Below, piece by piece: positions 33,441 to 45,532 of a stretch of 64,000 nucleotides of DNA (position 1 is its first letter; every line of letters starts with the position of its first letter). The DNA is from Aspidapion aeneum (taxonomy: Eukaryota > Arthropoda > Insecta > Coleoptera > Brentidae). The notes beneath the pieces were generated by a model. It had not been told where the DNA came from. It saw only the letters and a program-made list of their open reading frames with translations, and ran no database searches. Made by a program: the position numbers and the translations under genes. Location: positions 85,185,289-85,249,288 of the forward strand of contig OY755039.1 of assembly GCA_963576565.1 (NCBI GenBank), given 5' to 3'.

Positions 33441-34206
33441 CTATAGTTTTTGCAAAGTAAGTTGAACAAAGGTTAAAGCCGACCATCGGCATATCCTTTA
33501 AAGAAAGTGACATGAGCGGCGGTAGATATAATCATAAAAATTATTTCATTTAATTATAGCGTAAACTAAAGAAATAAAAATAGATAATAAAACTTTCTAT
33601 TCCTACACCTGCAGAAACGACACTGATTTATTTTCTAACTCTGCATACTGCCGACTAAAGGGGTCCCGTAAATGAACCGAAAGCACACCAGAAAGCAATT
33701 AAAAGCGCATCTCAAAAAAATATGCCAATCAGGTGCCGTCTATTCACCTGTGCTCGGTCGGTCCGAAAACAAATACTTTTGCTCGGAACGCAAAGAGCCG
33801 CGCTTTTTCTATGTCGGTAGGGTTAAAATTATACCAGGAAGATTTTATATGAATTTGGATAACTTTTGAAGGGCAGAATGAAGCAAAATTTCATGAAATC
33901 GATAGAACCCCGTATTAGGAGCATTTCAGGTGACTTTGCAAAAACTATACCAACGGTGTTTAGTATATTATTACAGTATTCTGTACGGGTCATAAAAAAT
34001 CCGTACAAAATGTTTTTAAATCACTTTTTTGTTCATTTACAATTAGAACAAAAAAAATATTATGTAGGTTCTCAGATACAGCAACTTTTTAACAAATGGA
34101 AATTGAGATATTTTTAATTCCAATTTTAAGCAACCGATTTTTTTCATTCGAACAGAAGATAGTGTATGAATGAGGCTAATAACGTCTCAATTTACTGGTT
34201 ATTTAG
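33441..34206. other. Spacer, no gene recognised
   Basis: Two adjoining short frames (33672-33869 and 33866-34117; 65 and 83 codons) overlap by four bases, but neither shows a domain and there is no supporting context. I do not call them genes. Confidence 0.4.
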
Positions 34207-34843
34207 GTAACAAGTGCGGAAAATTATATCTTTCTGCACGCGTCTGCTTTTGCCGAACCGAACCGAACGCGGCAGCGAATACTTTTTAAAAATAATAAAG
34301 TCCTTTTTCGTACCTCTCGGGATGTATGTGGCACATATTCTAAGCTAGCGGCAGTGGCTACTTCTAAAATATTTTTCGGAATCTCTGGATCAATATTTTT
34401 TGTCATCGTTATATTTTGATGTTTAGGTAAAGAAAAACCAAAAAAAAATGGCGTAAAAAAAAATTTCTACGAGCGTGTGGAAAGTTTATAAGTTACACTT
34501 TTCCACACTCTCCGAAAAACCTAAGAACCGGTACCTTAATATTTATTTCTTTCGGTGTCCAACAACCCAACTTTCAAATAGTTGTCAAGAACCGCTCATA
34601 TCAAGGCATTGTGAAGGTTTTAATGCTTTATCTACATGGCACATTCACCTTCATTCATAAAGTTTCGTAATGTGGTATGCATACAAGAATAATAAGAATT
34701 TAATAAACTTTGTTTTATAATTTTTGTTGTTTTATGTTTTCCGCACGCTTGAGTGCTGGCCAAACTGCGTTATGCGTCGGTCGGTCGGCAAACTACAATC
34801 GAATGTGGAAAAGTGACACTTTCCACACTTCTTAGCAAGTATA
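34207..34843. repeat. Cluster of AAGTGCGGAAA-type MITE fragments
   Basis: GGTAACAAGTGCGGAAAATT near 34208, CGTGTGGAAAGTTTATAAG near 34474 with an inverse ACTTTTCCACAC near 34497, TTCCGCACGC near 34739 and GACACTTTCCACACTTCTTA near 34817. These are relatives of the MITE at 23545-23659 and seem to be nested or partial copies. Confidence 0.5.
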
Positions 34844-34859
34844 CTATTACACGCATGTA

Positions 34860-35192
34860 CAAAAATGGACCAACAGGACAATAGAAATCTTCTCCGACAT
34901 TGAAACAGCCTTAAGAGCGCTTGATTTCTATACGGTCTCATCGAGAACCGTCAGGAGCTGCAGGGATTTGCTTAATGCGCCTGGTCGCGCTAACAATGTG
35001 TCATTAGTGTGGATACCAGGGCATTCTAAGTACGAGGGAAATGTGGCCGTAGACTAAGCCCCGAACCAGCCCTGGGGACATCATACAATGCTGCTAAATC
35101 AACCATATTAAAATGGATGGCGAATGGCTTCCAGCAATACTGGATACATAAACCAGAACTGGCCCACTCAAGGAGTTAATTAAAGAATCTTG
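34860..35192 (+). pseudogene. LINE RNase H fragment, left part
   Basis: With one in-frame stop one can read EIFSDIETALRALDFY near 34885 and then VSLVWIPGHSKYEGN near 34997, typical of the RNase H domain of RNase H-bearing non-LTR retrotransposons. It then runs on to KNLVK where TIR-family copy C begins. Inactive remnant; the upstream RT is not in place here. Confidence 0.75.
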
Positions 35193-36477
35193 TAAAGTTC
35201 TGTCATTTCAAAAAGCCGCACAAAAATCTGGCGCGTGCCACCCTAATCCTAATAACCATTTTCGCATTTGCAGGAGTCTGTGCAAAAATTTATTTTCAAA
35301 TTTTGGGAAGAATTTCTGTGTTTTAAGCACGGCTAGGTATAGTTCAAATTATACCCATTTGTAATGATGTCATTTTGGTTTATCTTTGTTTAGTATATTA
35401 TCAACAGCGGTAACAATAAACTTTCTAAAAAAAGTAGTGTCTATGATTTAAATAGGTATCCGTCACTGTCAATCAAAAAACATTGATTGGCAAAAATATC
35501 TACGCCATACGTTTTTTTCTCACCTGGTGATTCTTTAAAGTTCAAGTTTCGAACAAACCTTATACCATTCTATAAGTACCTAATTCCTTCTCCAAATATA
35601 AGAAAGGCATTCGAAATGTACCAACTGCATTCTTTAATACAGGGTCAAACTCATTTTAAAATTAATAGCAGTTGTGTTTATATTACGGTTTTGAACTCAT
35701 GTCATTATTATAGTGACATTTTCATTATTATTGTGAATAATAACAATTATAAACCTGTATATTTTAGTTTGTTTCCATAAGTGATATTAATAGTGGCGGT
35801 TTGGCGGCCATTTGAAACAACACAAACAAATTTTTGGAGACCATTTGAGGACCAAGGAGGAGAAGTAGTGGTGGTACCATTAGAGTCTGCCGTTTTACAG
35901 AAACCAAACCTTAACACTAAAAAATAAATGGATCCATGACTTCAAGAGAAGCCATGATAATATATTAGCCTTGAAAACAGTTTTTTTTTAAATATCTCAG
36001 AAACTAAAGGTCCTACGAAGTTTTTGGTAATAACACGAATTATTGAAGAAAATATAGTCTACTACATTTTGAAAACAGTGTATTAAGACGATGCTCCATT
36101 AAAAAGTTAACATTTTTTAAAGTTTGGCAAGGCAAAACTTTTAAAAACACATTATACGAGGTAAACTCAAGAAGTTATTTTTGATATGTATGCGCAACTC
36201 TCAGTAGAAAATTACAGAAATCATTCCAGAATATACGAACGTATTACACATATTACAGGGGTAAGCTACATAGTTGTATAGTACCTATCTATTAATGATT
36301 ATCATACGCATTAAGCAGCAACTTTTAATAAACGTTTTATTTTACTTGACTATATACTATAAACAGTTCCCAGTCCGGCCCATATTCTCTTTTATTTGTT
36401 TAGGATTCCTTAATGGCCTTCACACTTCAAATTTTATTATGGTTTTTTTGGCGGCTTTTTGAAATGAAAGGACTATA
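35193..36477 (+). mobile_element. TIR-family copy C
   Basis: Left end TAAAGTTCTGTCATTTC followed by AAAAAGCCGC; right end GCGGCTTTTTGAAATG followed by AAAGGACTATA. It splits a LINE RNase H remnant, whose reading continues at 36478. Same orientation as B and opposite to A. No transposase; frames at 35487-35780 and 36274-36462 are non-coding by context. A and C are the most complete copies and define the family. Confidence 0.75.
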
Positions 36478-36640
36478 ACTGATGACGAAACAGTCAGACA
36501 TGTACTGTGCAAATGTTCGGCTATTGCACGTTTACGTCAGAATAAACCTCAGATTGACTCAGAAGATCTGAACAGTGTTTCATCCAAACTGATAGCCGGC
36601 CTTTTTGGAGGACTAGGCATACAGTGGTGAGAAACCACTC
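36478..36640 (+). pseudogene. LINE C-terminal fragment, right part
   Basis: Reads TDDETVRHVLCKCSAIARL and on to LIAGLFGGLGIQW before a stop. The HVLCKC pattern is the cysteine-histidine tail that follows RNase H in these LINEs. It is the continuation of the fragment ending at 35192, interrupted by copy C. Confidence 0.75.
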
Positions 36641-36811
36641 AAAAGTGAGCCAAAATAGACCCACCTACGAGTTCTTTTGAAAAAATACCTTGGCCTTGTC
36701 TTTATAATCCTAGAAAAGTACATTTTTTGGTGACAAGAAGAAGAATATCATGGATACGATGTTACTTGATAAAACTTTTTAGAGTCTGTTTTACGCGGAG
36801 ACAACAGATCC

Positions 36812-37204
36812 TTGTATGAAAATGAGTTATATACATCACAAAATAAAACTAAAACTATGTGGAAACTTTTTAACAAGGAGCAAAATAAAAATAAATATAG
36901 TGAATTTAAAATAAAACTTTCAAATGGACATTACATTCATGATTCCCAGCAGATTGCTGAACTTTTTGGTCGTCAGTTTACTTTGTCAGCACCTCCTTCT
37001 GCCTCACTACAAAACAGAGAGGAAAACAGGATCTTTCGTAGGATAGAAAACACATTCTACTTTTTCCCAGTCACCTGGGATGAAGTTTTTTACCTAATTA
37101 ATAAATTACCTAACAAAAATGCTGCTGGGATACATGATAATTCCAGTATTTTTAATAAAGCAAATAGATACATTACCAGCCCTCTTGTTGAAATAATAAA
37201 TTGA
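36812..37204 (+). pseudogene. LINE pol, pre-RT segment
   Basis: 130 codons ending at a stop. MWKLFNKEQNK and later VFYLINKLPNKNAAGIHDN match the linker and first RT block upstream of the palm in CR1/Jockey-type LINEs, where an SxKAxGPDGI-like motif is usual. The following RT lies in the same frame after a stop and a stretch read in another frame, so the ancestral ORF has been broken by indels. Confidence 0.75.
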
Positions 37205-37288
37205 AGTGCTTTGAATCAGGTACATTCCCTTCCAAGCTAAAAATAGCAAAAACTCTTCCAATTTTTAAAATAGGAAACAAAACAGATC

Positions 37289-38239
37289 TTGGAAATTACA
37301 GGCCAGTCTCAATCTTACCTGCAGTGTCGAAGATCTTGGAGAGGGCAATATATACAAGACATTGATTTTTTCTCTCAACATCAGCTTTTTTCTAAACACC
37401 AGTATGGCTTTTTACCATCCAAGTCAACAGAGCTTGCCATATACCAGGTGATCACCCTTTTAACAGAAAAACTTGATCGGGGGGAGGGGGTTTCTGGGCT
37501 ATTTTTTGACCTCTCCAAGGCCTTTGATACCATAAATCACGAGAGGCTGTTGGTCATCATAGAGTCATATGGGATAAGGGGTGTTAGTTCTGATCTTATA
37601 AAATCATACTTAACATCTAGAAAACAAACAGTCGCGGTCAGCGAAAACATGTCAAATTTGGTGGAATTAAGCATGGGGGTTCCCCAGGGCTCAATTTTAG
37701 GACCACTTTTCTTTATTTTGTATGTAAATGAACTGCCAGAGGCACTATTGACCAGTCTTATTGCACAGTTCACTGATGATATGACTACTGTTGAAGCAAA
37801 CAGGACACATGACAGCTTATCAAAGAAATGCTCAGGAGTAGCTAAAAGAATGTGCAATTGGTGTACAGCGGACCATCTTACTTTAAGCATAGAGAAAACT
37901 GCTCTGATGACTTTTAGGATGACTGGAACTGACTCCTCCTCTTTATATGTTCCATTAAATGGCAAAACCATACAAGTCTGCGACACTCAAAAGTTTCTTG
38001 GGGTCTGGCTGAAGTCAAGACTTACATGGGGTACCCACATTCTAAATTTAGCATCTAAATTATACAGTTTTTGTGCAATTATTAGGAGACTTAGAGACAT
38101 AATGTCATTAAACAGTTTAAAAACATTTTATTTTGCATCAATTCAGTCAGTAATTACTTACAGCATTTTGTTTTGGGGTTCTGCCTCGGATGCAAAAAAA
38201 ATCTTTATTGTTCAAAAGTATTCATTTGTTCATAGTTGA
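37289..38239 (+). pseudogene. LINE reverse transcriptase domain
   Basis: About 316 codons. From the true frame junction near 37363: HQYGFLPSKSTELAIYQV, FFDLSKAFDTINHERLL, MGVPQGSILGPLFFILYVN, then FTDD in place of the usual FADD catalytic box, and later QKFLGVWLKSRLTWGTHI. The preceding NYRPVSILPAVSKILERA is in another frame near 37298-37355, so a frameshift lies near 37363. An Ala-to-Thr change beside the catalytic aspartates is unusual but leaves DD. The copy ends early at 38239 with VQKYSFVHS; further RT-like wording follows out of frame. Inactive. Confidence 0.85.
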
Positions 38240-38800
38240 AGCTAAGTAGATTTACTTCCTGTAGACAGTATTTTCAAGAGTTGAACCTACTCACAGTTCC
38301 CTCACTATATTTTAGACAATTGGTCATCTTGGTAAAAAAGAACAGAGAAAACTTTCGGACATATCAAGATCTTTACTCCGAAGAACTACAAATAATTACC
38401 AGAAATAGGTAAGAACTTGTTCTACCAGTATATAGATCATCGTTTTTTAAAAAATCACCTCACTATAGCGTAATAAAACCTTTTGAAACACTTCCAAATG
38501 CAATCAAGCAAATTGAAAATTTAGAAAAGTTTAAAACAGCAGTTACAGCTTTTCTTCTAAACAAGTGCTACTATAGTTTTAAGTTTCAAGAGAATTAAAC
38601 CAAAGAAACTTATAAAATCTTAAAAGTATACTGATGTATGTATTTATGTATGTGTGCCTGTATGTTTGCTATTTTTTAATATGTTAACTTTATTTATTAA
38701 GTTTTTCACTTGAATACCTATTCTAAGTTTGACGTTGCTGTTTGTATTTTTATATGGTTTATGGCAATAAAGTTGAGCTGAGTTAAGTTGAGTTGAGAAC

Positions 38801-39900
38801 ACTTTTTTTTTGCTTATTTCGCAAATTTCATTAAAGAATTTCTTTCACTCTTTTTTCATTGTATACGCCTATGCCATGCACTGAATTTAGGGCCGCTTTT
38901 ATTAAACTTAAAATGCACATTCTCCGTTGATTGTAGGGTAAAGTTGGAAATGGTAATTATTAGGTTTAATTAATTGATAGATTCGCATTATAGAGTTTTT
39001 AGACTTCGAACGACCTCAATAATTTTTCGCCACGTGCTGTGGACCGGAGGCGATGATCACCCAAAATTTAGCGAATTCTAAAGCCAAGTTTATGCAAGGA
39101 AAAATATTTTTTTGAAATTTTTTATTATTTCATATTATATTGTTAAAAGCATTCCATTAAAACAAAAAGCTGAGGGTTTTGTGCTTTAAATTATGTAAGG
39201 GCAGCATGGCATGCTGGTGCACATAAATTTACGAGTTTTACGATCGCCTCACCTACCAATGCAAGCAGTCAAGCCCGCGAGTTGCGAATGATTGCAGAAG
39301 GCGCTAGGCGACCGAAATGAGACGATTCAGTTTATTTATTCATTTCATGTTGTAGATTCCTTTTTATCCAGGTATTTAATGATACAACACAAAGTTTAAG
39401 TAGCAATGAGGGCGAAAAAGCTTGATAAATAATTTAAAATAAAAGTGAGGCACCGCATCACTTGCCTCATCTGACGAGCCGCCCCTGGTACGTTGCCTAA
39501 ATGGTTCAGAAGTTAATTGTAGGTTTTCGATGCTCTTTACCCTAGTTTATCTGAGCACCTATAGGCGAATATAAATATATTATTTTACATGCAATTTCAT
39601 TTAAAAAAGTTATCAGAAACTTTATGCCAGAAGTGACTTGATATTGTTTAGAAAAATTGGTTCATTAGGGTATTTGACAAGTTTTAGAAAAGATTAGAAT
39701 GATACATTGATTAATAATTTGCTATGCAAAATTATTAAAATAGTATATTATATCATGACTATATTTAAAATCAAGTTTTCTAATTTCCGATTTGAATTTG
39801 CCGCTAAAACGCTCATTTCTAGCATGGCGTTGCAATGACGTTACAGCGCAGTAAACTCGCGGACAGATACACGGGATTAAAGTGTTTATTGGTTTTTGTC
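38801..39900. other. Intergenic DNA, no gene
   Basis: No coding frame with recognisable content. GACGAGCCGCCCCTGG near 39473 resembles one tip of a hAT-like element (CAGGGGCGGCTCGTC when inverted), but a partner tip was not found. Confidence 0.45.
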
Positions 39901-39904
39901 TGTA

Positions 39905-40037
39905 TCTTAGAAACCATAGGTCGGACGACGATGGGGGCAATGATAACTTTTCATCAGGGCATCAAGATCTGCAACATACTGAAATTTAAAAGAAATTCAA
40001 CCGAAAGCCACCGCCCATAAGCTCCGGGCGGGATCCT
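39905..40037 (-). repeat. 130-bp dispersed repeat, copy 2
   Basis: Inverse of 31112-31243 over its whole length with scattered changes. It is not next to a hammerhead unit here. Confidence 0.75.
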
Positions 40038-40599
40038 TTACGTTTGTCAAATAATAAAGTGAGATAAGTTGTGAAAATGTACAGGCTAATTGGAAGGAAG
40101 TTCAATATAACCATTTATAACAAGTTCCTGCTTTAAAGATAAATACTAAAACCAGTATTTTAACTTTGGGAATGTTGCTACCAAAGAAGTCGGTAGTTAT
40201 TATAAAGAACAGTTAAGTCTGGATATAGTAAACTCAAAAATTGCATTAAAACTAAAGAAAAATGGTATAAACATTAGATTTACTTGTGGGAAATTGTATC
40301 GGTATTAGAAAAAGCATCCATTGTAACCGTGGGCGCAAAGAACAGGTTCGTTTAATTGGATGAAAATAACGTAAATGGAATCTAAGAAATTAGGCAGAGG
40401 CAATATTATACAGAATTATTAAATGCTATGAGGATCATGTTATGCCCGCAGTAAGAAAAACGATAAATGCAATGGACTGTATATAATTTAATTAAATGAT
40501 GCGCGAACAAACATAAATATATTGATATGAAATTACGAAATAATCAAACGTCCATAGGTAAAATACTGGTGCCACACAATGGTAATCAGATACAAATGC
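40038..40599. other. Intergenic DNA, may include end of BEL LTR
   Basis: No gene. The outer limit of the BEL 3' LTR lies somewhere below 40910 and cannot be fixed because the partner LTR is outside the window. Confidence 0.4.
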
Positions 40600-40910
40600 A
40601 CTCACCAGTTTGCAGCCACCTTCTCCACGTTCTAAGGGGCCCCTGATTGGATCTAATGATGTCACCACGTAGCTGAAGGGCTGAAGTTTCTAGTTCTATG
40701 CTTCAGTACACCAAAATCGAGCACTTTGAGGTGTAGAAATTTGAAATAGTTGGAGAACGAAATTAACACGCCATTTTCTCGAGGCGGTCGACAAGGATCT
40801 CTCTGGTTGTTGGTGCGCATGTCCAAATACGCGAAATGCGCTCTGTCTTTCATACAATTGTGTGGTTTTAAAAATATATAAACAACCGCGAAATTTAGCG
40901 GGAGCTAACA
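40600..40910 (-). repeat. BEL/Pao 3' LTR (far limit unknown)
   Basis: Read on the minus strand, the LTR appears to begin TGTTAGCTCCCGC at 40910, directly after a purine-rich GGAGGGCAG tract (about 40911-40924). TATATA follows at about 40875, plausible for a promoter. The partner 5' LTR should lie beyond 64000, so the length and far end are not determined; 40600 is a placeholder. Confidence 0.55.
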
Positions 40911-41142
40911 TAACTGCCCTCCAAAACACACAATTTTAGAATCTCAACCGGACAGATATAGATATAAGACAAAGAATCGACCGATAAATATAAATGAATG
41001 AAAACAGATAAGTATCGTAAGTTTATTTAGAGATAACGAAATCCCGAAAAAGGCAAAACAAACAAACAAAAAATTCAAAAAAAAATAAAAATAAAAAAAC
41101 CTATTGTAATACCCGGTAAAAGGTAGAAAATTAAAATAACTT

Positions 41143-42960
41143 TTAATTTGGCAAGAGGCACAGTTTTACAACTGGCCGCTTATAAACACCGGTAACCGTG
41201 TGTACCGTCGCAACACGCACCTGACCGTCCCCGCCGGGATGCAGTTCGATGACCCGACCGACCGGCCATTTCAAAGGTGATTGAATGTGATCACTTGTTA
41301 TGATAACCAAATCATTTAACTTGATATTTGGGGACGAATCAGCCCATTTGTGTCGCTGTTGTAGCGTATGCAAATACTCTATAGAATACCGTTTCCAAAA
41401 ATCATTATGTAGTTTTTGGATTAGTTGCCATCTCGAGAGCCGATTTAGGGGAACCTCGGACAAATCTGACTCCGGAATTTCTGAATTAAGGGGTTCAAGT
41501 GTCAAAAAATGCCCAGGGGTAAGAGGTTGAAGATCGTGTGAGTCTGAAGAGGCAGGAGATAACGGGCGACTATTAAGTACGGCTTCTATGCGACAGGTAA
41601 GGGTGGACATCTCCATGATAGACAACTTCTGGTCGCCGACAACTCGAACAAAGTGAGTTTTAAAACTTTTGACGCCAGCTTCTGCCAGGCCATTGAAATG
41701 TGGACTGAGAGGAGGTCCCAGATGCCAACGAATAGAAAGTCTGGTGGCAGCACTTCTTGCGTAATCAAGTAATTGGTTACGAAACCCTATAAAATTACTG
41801 CCTTGATCTGACCAGCATTGCGTCACGCTTCCGCGTCTGGAAATGAATCGATGGAATGCACCTACGAACCCTTCGGTGGACAGTTCCATTGTTAATTCCA
41901 AATGCACGCAATGTGTGGCCGTACAGACAAACACACAGACATACGATTTGAAAGCTTTACAACCACGGTAACGATGAGGAATCACAAAGAAAGGTCCACA
42001 AAAGTCGATAGCTACACTCGAAAAAGGTTTAAGTTGATTGATTCGATGAGCGGGAAGTGAACTCATTATGGGCGGTCTATAGGGTTTAGGGTTGACTCTA
42101 AAACACTGCAAGCACTTGGATATGGTTCTTTGAATTGCCCGTCTAGCAGATAATATCCAAAATTGCTGTAAAAGCAGATTATGTAATGTTTTAAACCCAG
42201 GATGAAGGTATTGTCGATGAGCGGACTCGATAAGAAGAGTAGTTAAACGAAGGTTACTCGAAAGTAAGACGGGGTGTTTTGCAGAATAAGACAAAAGGTC
42301 AGATTTTTGTAATCTTCCACCGACTCTAATGATATTATTTTCATCAAGAAAAGGTGAAAGTTTTCGCAACGGTTTCGGTATTGGTTTATCCTTAGATAAC
42401 GCGGAAAAAAGCTCAGAAAAACAAGAACCTTGAACGCGTTTGATAAGAAGGTATAACGCACTTTGCATCTCACCGGTGGTAGGAAAAACAATATTCTCAA
42501 AAATAACTTTTTGGTCCGGCGGCTTAGTGGGTTTTTGATAGGAATGGTTTTGAAAAAAGTTAACTATTCGAAGGACATAACAAATGATACGTTGAATTTT
42601 TGATATAGATGAATATTTGATAAGAAGCTGATCTAAGAAGTTGACATCAATTATCGCATTGCAACAGACCTTTGGCTTTTCCTCCAGATTAATATCTCCG
42701 AAATCAATCGGCATTTTTGATTTATGAAAATCGGGCCATTCGTTTTCGGGAGACCACAAAAACGACGGTGCGTTCCACCACATGTCATGTGACATGAGCT
42801 GTGAAGGGGTGGCCCCTCGTGACGCAATATCGGCTGCATTTAAAGCAGAAGGAATGTAGCGCCATGAGTTTAAAGGAATGATTTCTTGGATTCTACTGAC
42901 TCGATTTCCAACAAAGGTTTGCCAGCGATTAGGAGGGGATGAAAACCAGTGCAATACGAC
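41143..42960 (-). pseudogene. BEL Pol: RNase H end, integrase, C-terminal domain
   Basis: 603 codons after an in-frame stop at 42961-42963. The start (LHWFSSPPNRW) belongs to the RNase H/connection region. The integrase zinc site is H246, H251, C281 and C284; the catalytic triad is D317 (VAIDFCGPF), D383 (WSDQGSNF) and E425 (GLAEAG), 41 residues between the last two, as in BEL/Pao. The DUF5641-like C-terminal domain ends in VKLCLLPN. This segment has no internal stops. Residue numbers count from 42954. Confidence 0.9.
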
Positions 42961-44022
42961 TTACGAATCGCAGAAAGTAACGATATTCGTAAAAGTTATT
43001 TTTCCTTCATAGCTAGATACAACGAAGTCAATTAATTCGCTTAAAAGAAATGCGCCTAGGAGTTCTAGCCTAGCCAAAGTTTGTGACTTTATAGGCGCGA
43101 CCCTAGATTTTGATGATATGAGAGAAACAGATATATTATTCTCCTCCTCTACACGAAAATATACGACGCCCGCGTAGCCTCGAATTGAAGCGTCACAGAA
43201 GCCGATGATTTGACAGGTATTGGTTTTGACAGTTTGATTTGTCGGGGTGATTGAAAATTGGAATTCAGAACGAAGTTTGTTCCAAGAGTCGATGATAGAA
43301 GAATCTGGTTCTTCGTCCCAGCCTATTTTTGATATCCACAACTGTTGCAAAATAAATTTTGCTTGTAGCAACAAGGGACAAAGAAAACCTAAGGGATCGA
43401 AGATTGTTCCTATGATAGATAAAATAGCACGTTTGGTTGGGGGTTTTTCCTTCATTCGGCATTGATAAGAAAAAATTTCGTTTTTTGGATGCCATTGAAG
43501 TCCTAAAACTTTGATAAAGTGGGGTTCCTCCTTGTCGAAAGAGAGAGGCATTTGACGATCGGACTCTGGCAATGTTGCCAATAACTCGGGACAATTGCTT
43601 GCCCATTTTTTAAGTTCAAATCCTCCCGACTTCAACAAATCATTGAGTTCTGTTTGAAGGGAGAGAGCTTCAGAAAGCGAAGGGCTAGTTCCCAAGATAT
43701 CGTCGATATAGATTGACGTTTTTAGAAAAGTACTAGCCATAGGAAAACGTTCCTTTTCTCTCTCTGCCAGTTCATTTAAGGTACGCAGGGCTAGAAAAGG
43801 TGAGCATGTCATGCCAAAAGTGACAGTAGAGAGTTCCCACACTGAAAGTTGGTCATGTGGAGAAAACCTCCACAATATCTTTTGATAAGGACGGTGATAA
43901 GGATTGATAAGGACTTGACGGAACATCTGTTTGATATCAGCAATGTAGGCAATAGGATTAAGACGAAACGTAAGGAGTAAAGAAGCAATATCCTTTTGAA
44001 GTTTCGGTCCAGATAACAATGT
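42961..44022 (-). pseudogene. BEL Pol: reverse transcriptase and RNase H
   Basis: Continues the RT from its start on the far side of the gypsy insertion: LSGPKLQKDIAS, then YIADIKQMFRQ with the first catalytic aspartate (D28), and YIDD at residues 104-107. RNase H follows with D276 (GFCDAS), E319 (ARLELLG) and D351 (FCDS). The frame ends at a TAA directly after FCDS; the same frame continues as VVLHWFSS, so a single-base change made the stop. The RT was cut 17.5 kb away from its N-terminal end by the gypsy insertion. Confidence 0.9.
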
Positions 44023-45532
44023 TGTAACGTGTCATTTTTACGTTTAAGACAACGTTACATATTTGTTTATTTAGGTAAATAATCAAGGCTCTTTGATTCG
44101 TCTTTCTGTACACAAAGTAAGGGTATTTTATAGAGCTAGGTTTGGAGGTTATATAGTGTCTAGGAAATTACCTTAAAAGGAGGCATTCCATCGAATTACT
44201 GTGGACACTACGCACATCGCATTATCTGGACATCGTAATTGGAATTTAAGATCACAGGCTTCGGGAAAATCACATAAAAATTTTGATTGTTTTGTTTTTA
44301 TCTGTGGAATTTTGTGATTCTCTTGTCGTCATGAAAGTTAAACAGCTGTTATGCTGGGGAATGGCGGCGTTGCCGCATCACAAACGGATTCAGTAACAGG
44401 AAGGAAACATTTAGATGAACATTTCATTCCCTTACGTTTATTTTCGAGGATATTGGGACAATCCGAACCTCATAGCTAGTTGTGACAGCACGAAAACATA
44501 TTTAGGTCCACGGTTTGACCAGTAACAACCGAGGCTCCGACCACTTTGATATCTTTATTAATTTGATAGGGAGAGGATGGAATAAATACGAGTTATGCAC
44601 TTTTGTAAATGGGAGATAAACGAGGGATAAAAACCAAGACTAAAAGAATAAACGAAATCGTGTGAGTTAACATCTGAACACTCTTGTGCCGAGCTTCTTA
44701 GCAGTAGTTCAGTGTGTATTTTTGGGTTCAGGTTCAGAAACAACTTTATTACAGTAGAAATGTTTTACAAGAATGGCGTCAAACCATATGAATCTTAGAG
44801 AAAACATATATAAAGAGCAAAGGAAACTTGTGACTAAAACTGTAGCTAAAATACAACTAAATTCTACACTTAGTATAGCTTTACTCATATGGGAATTGGT
44901 TGAGTGTTCGAATATTCCTGGGTTTGCTGCATGCCCTGATCTCCAGTAATTGATTTTACAGTTGATGGTTTCAATGCTGAGCTTCTTCTAGTCCGTCGGG
45001 TTATTCTTCTTCTACTTGATATGTTGGTGGGGGTCCGGTAGGCAAATGTTCGGTCAAAGGTATGGAGGGTGTCTCGACGTCCTTGTTATAAAAATTTCAA
45101 CCGTGGAAATAGATCCGACAACACCTCAAGGTTTGTTTTACGTACTTCCTATCCCCTTGGTCGGTGCTGCCCCCTATAGACCTGTATGGAACTATTGCTG
45201 TACCTCATTGGTTAGTTTGAAAATCGCGGGTTTTTCTGGTTGGTTGGTATTGCGTTTTACTGTCCCCACTCCCCACCAAATTTACAAAACGGTTTCCGGC
45301 CACCTCGGTTTTTGGTGTTCTGCCTGGTCTTTTTGCTAACAAATTTTGGCTGGGTCGACAACAGTTTCTGGGATCGCCATTGTTTTTGTGTAGTGGCACT
45401 GCAAAAACTGCAGGTTCTGTCCCAGAGACTGTAAAGAGTGAGTCCGTCGTGAGGCGTATCTCGTGGACGGCTCATATCCTCTACATAGAGGGATTTAAGT
45501 CGGCCTACGCCATTTGCACGGAAAGAGCATTG

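Larger units (their letters stand above)
36775..38800 (+). mobile_element. 5'-truncated LINE with RT, broken
   Basis: A non-LTR retrotransposon lacking its 5' part (no endonuclease seen). Coding pieces are at 36812-37204 and 37289-38239. After the RT there is about 560 bp of 3' sequence with AATAAA near 38768, ending in a (GTTGA)n-like tail near 38770-38797, a usual LINE 3' end style. A target duplication was not found. Confidence 0.8.

Noticed and set aside
33672..34117. Two overlapping short frames as a host gene
   Set aside because: No domain, no start context or intron evidence, and weak composition support.
36479..36500. CTGATGACGAAAC as a hammerhead core
   Set aside because: No stem II between CTGATGA and GAAA; it is part of the LINE RNase H tail reading TDDETVRH.
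37765..37780. CTGATGATATG as a hammerhead core
   Set aside because: It is the catalytic FTDD box of the second LINE; no stems.
45016..45339. 107-codon frame, identical at 59216-59539
   Set aside because: Both copies lie in the LTRs, so identity follows from LTR duplication; no domain, no separate evidence for coding.
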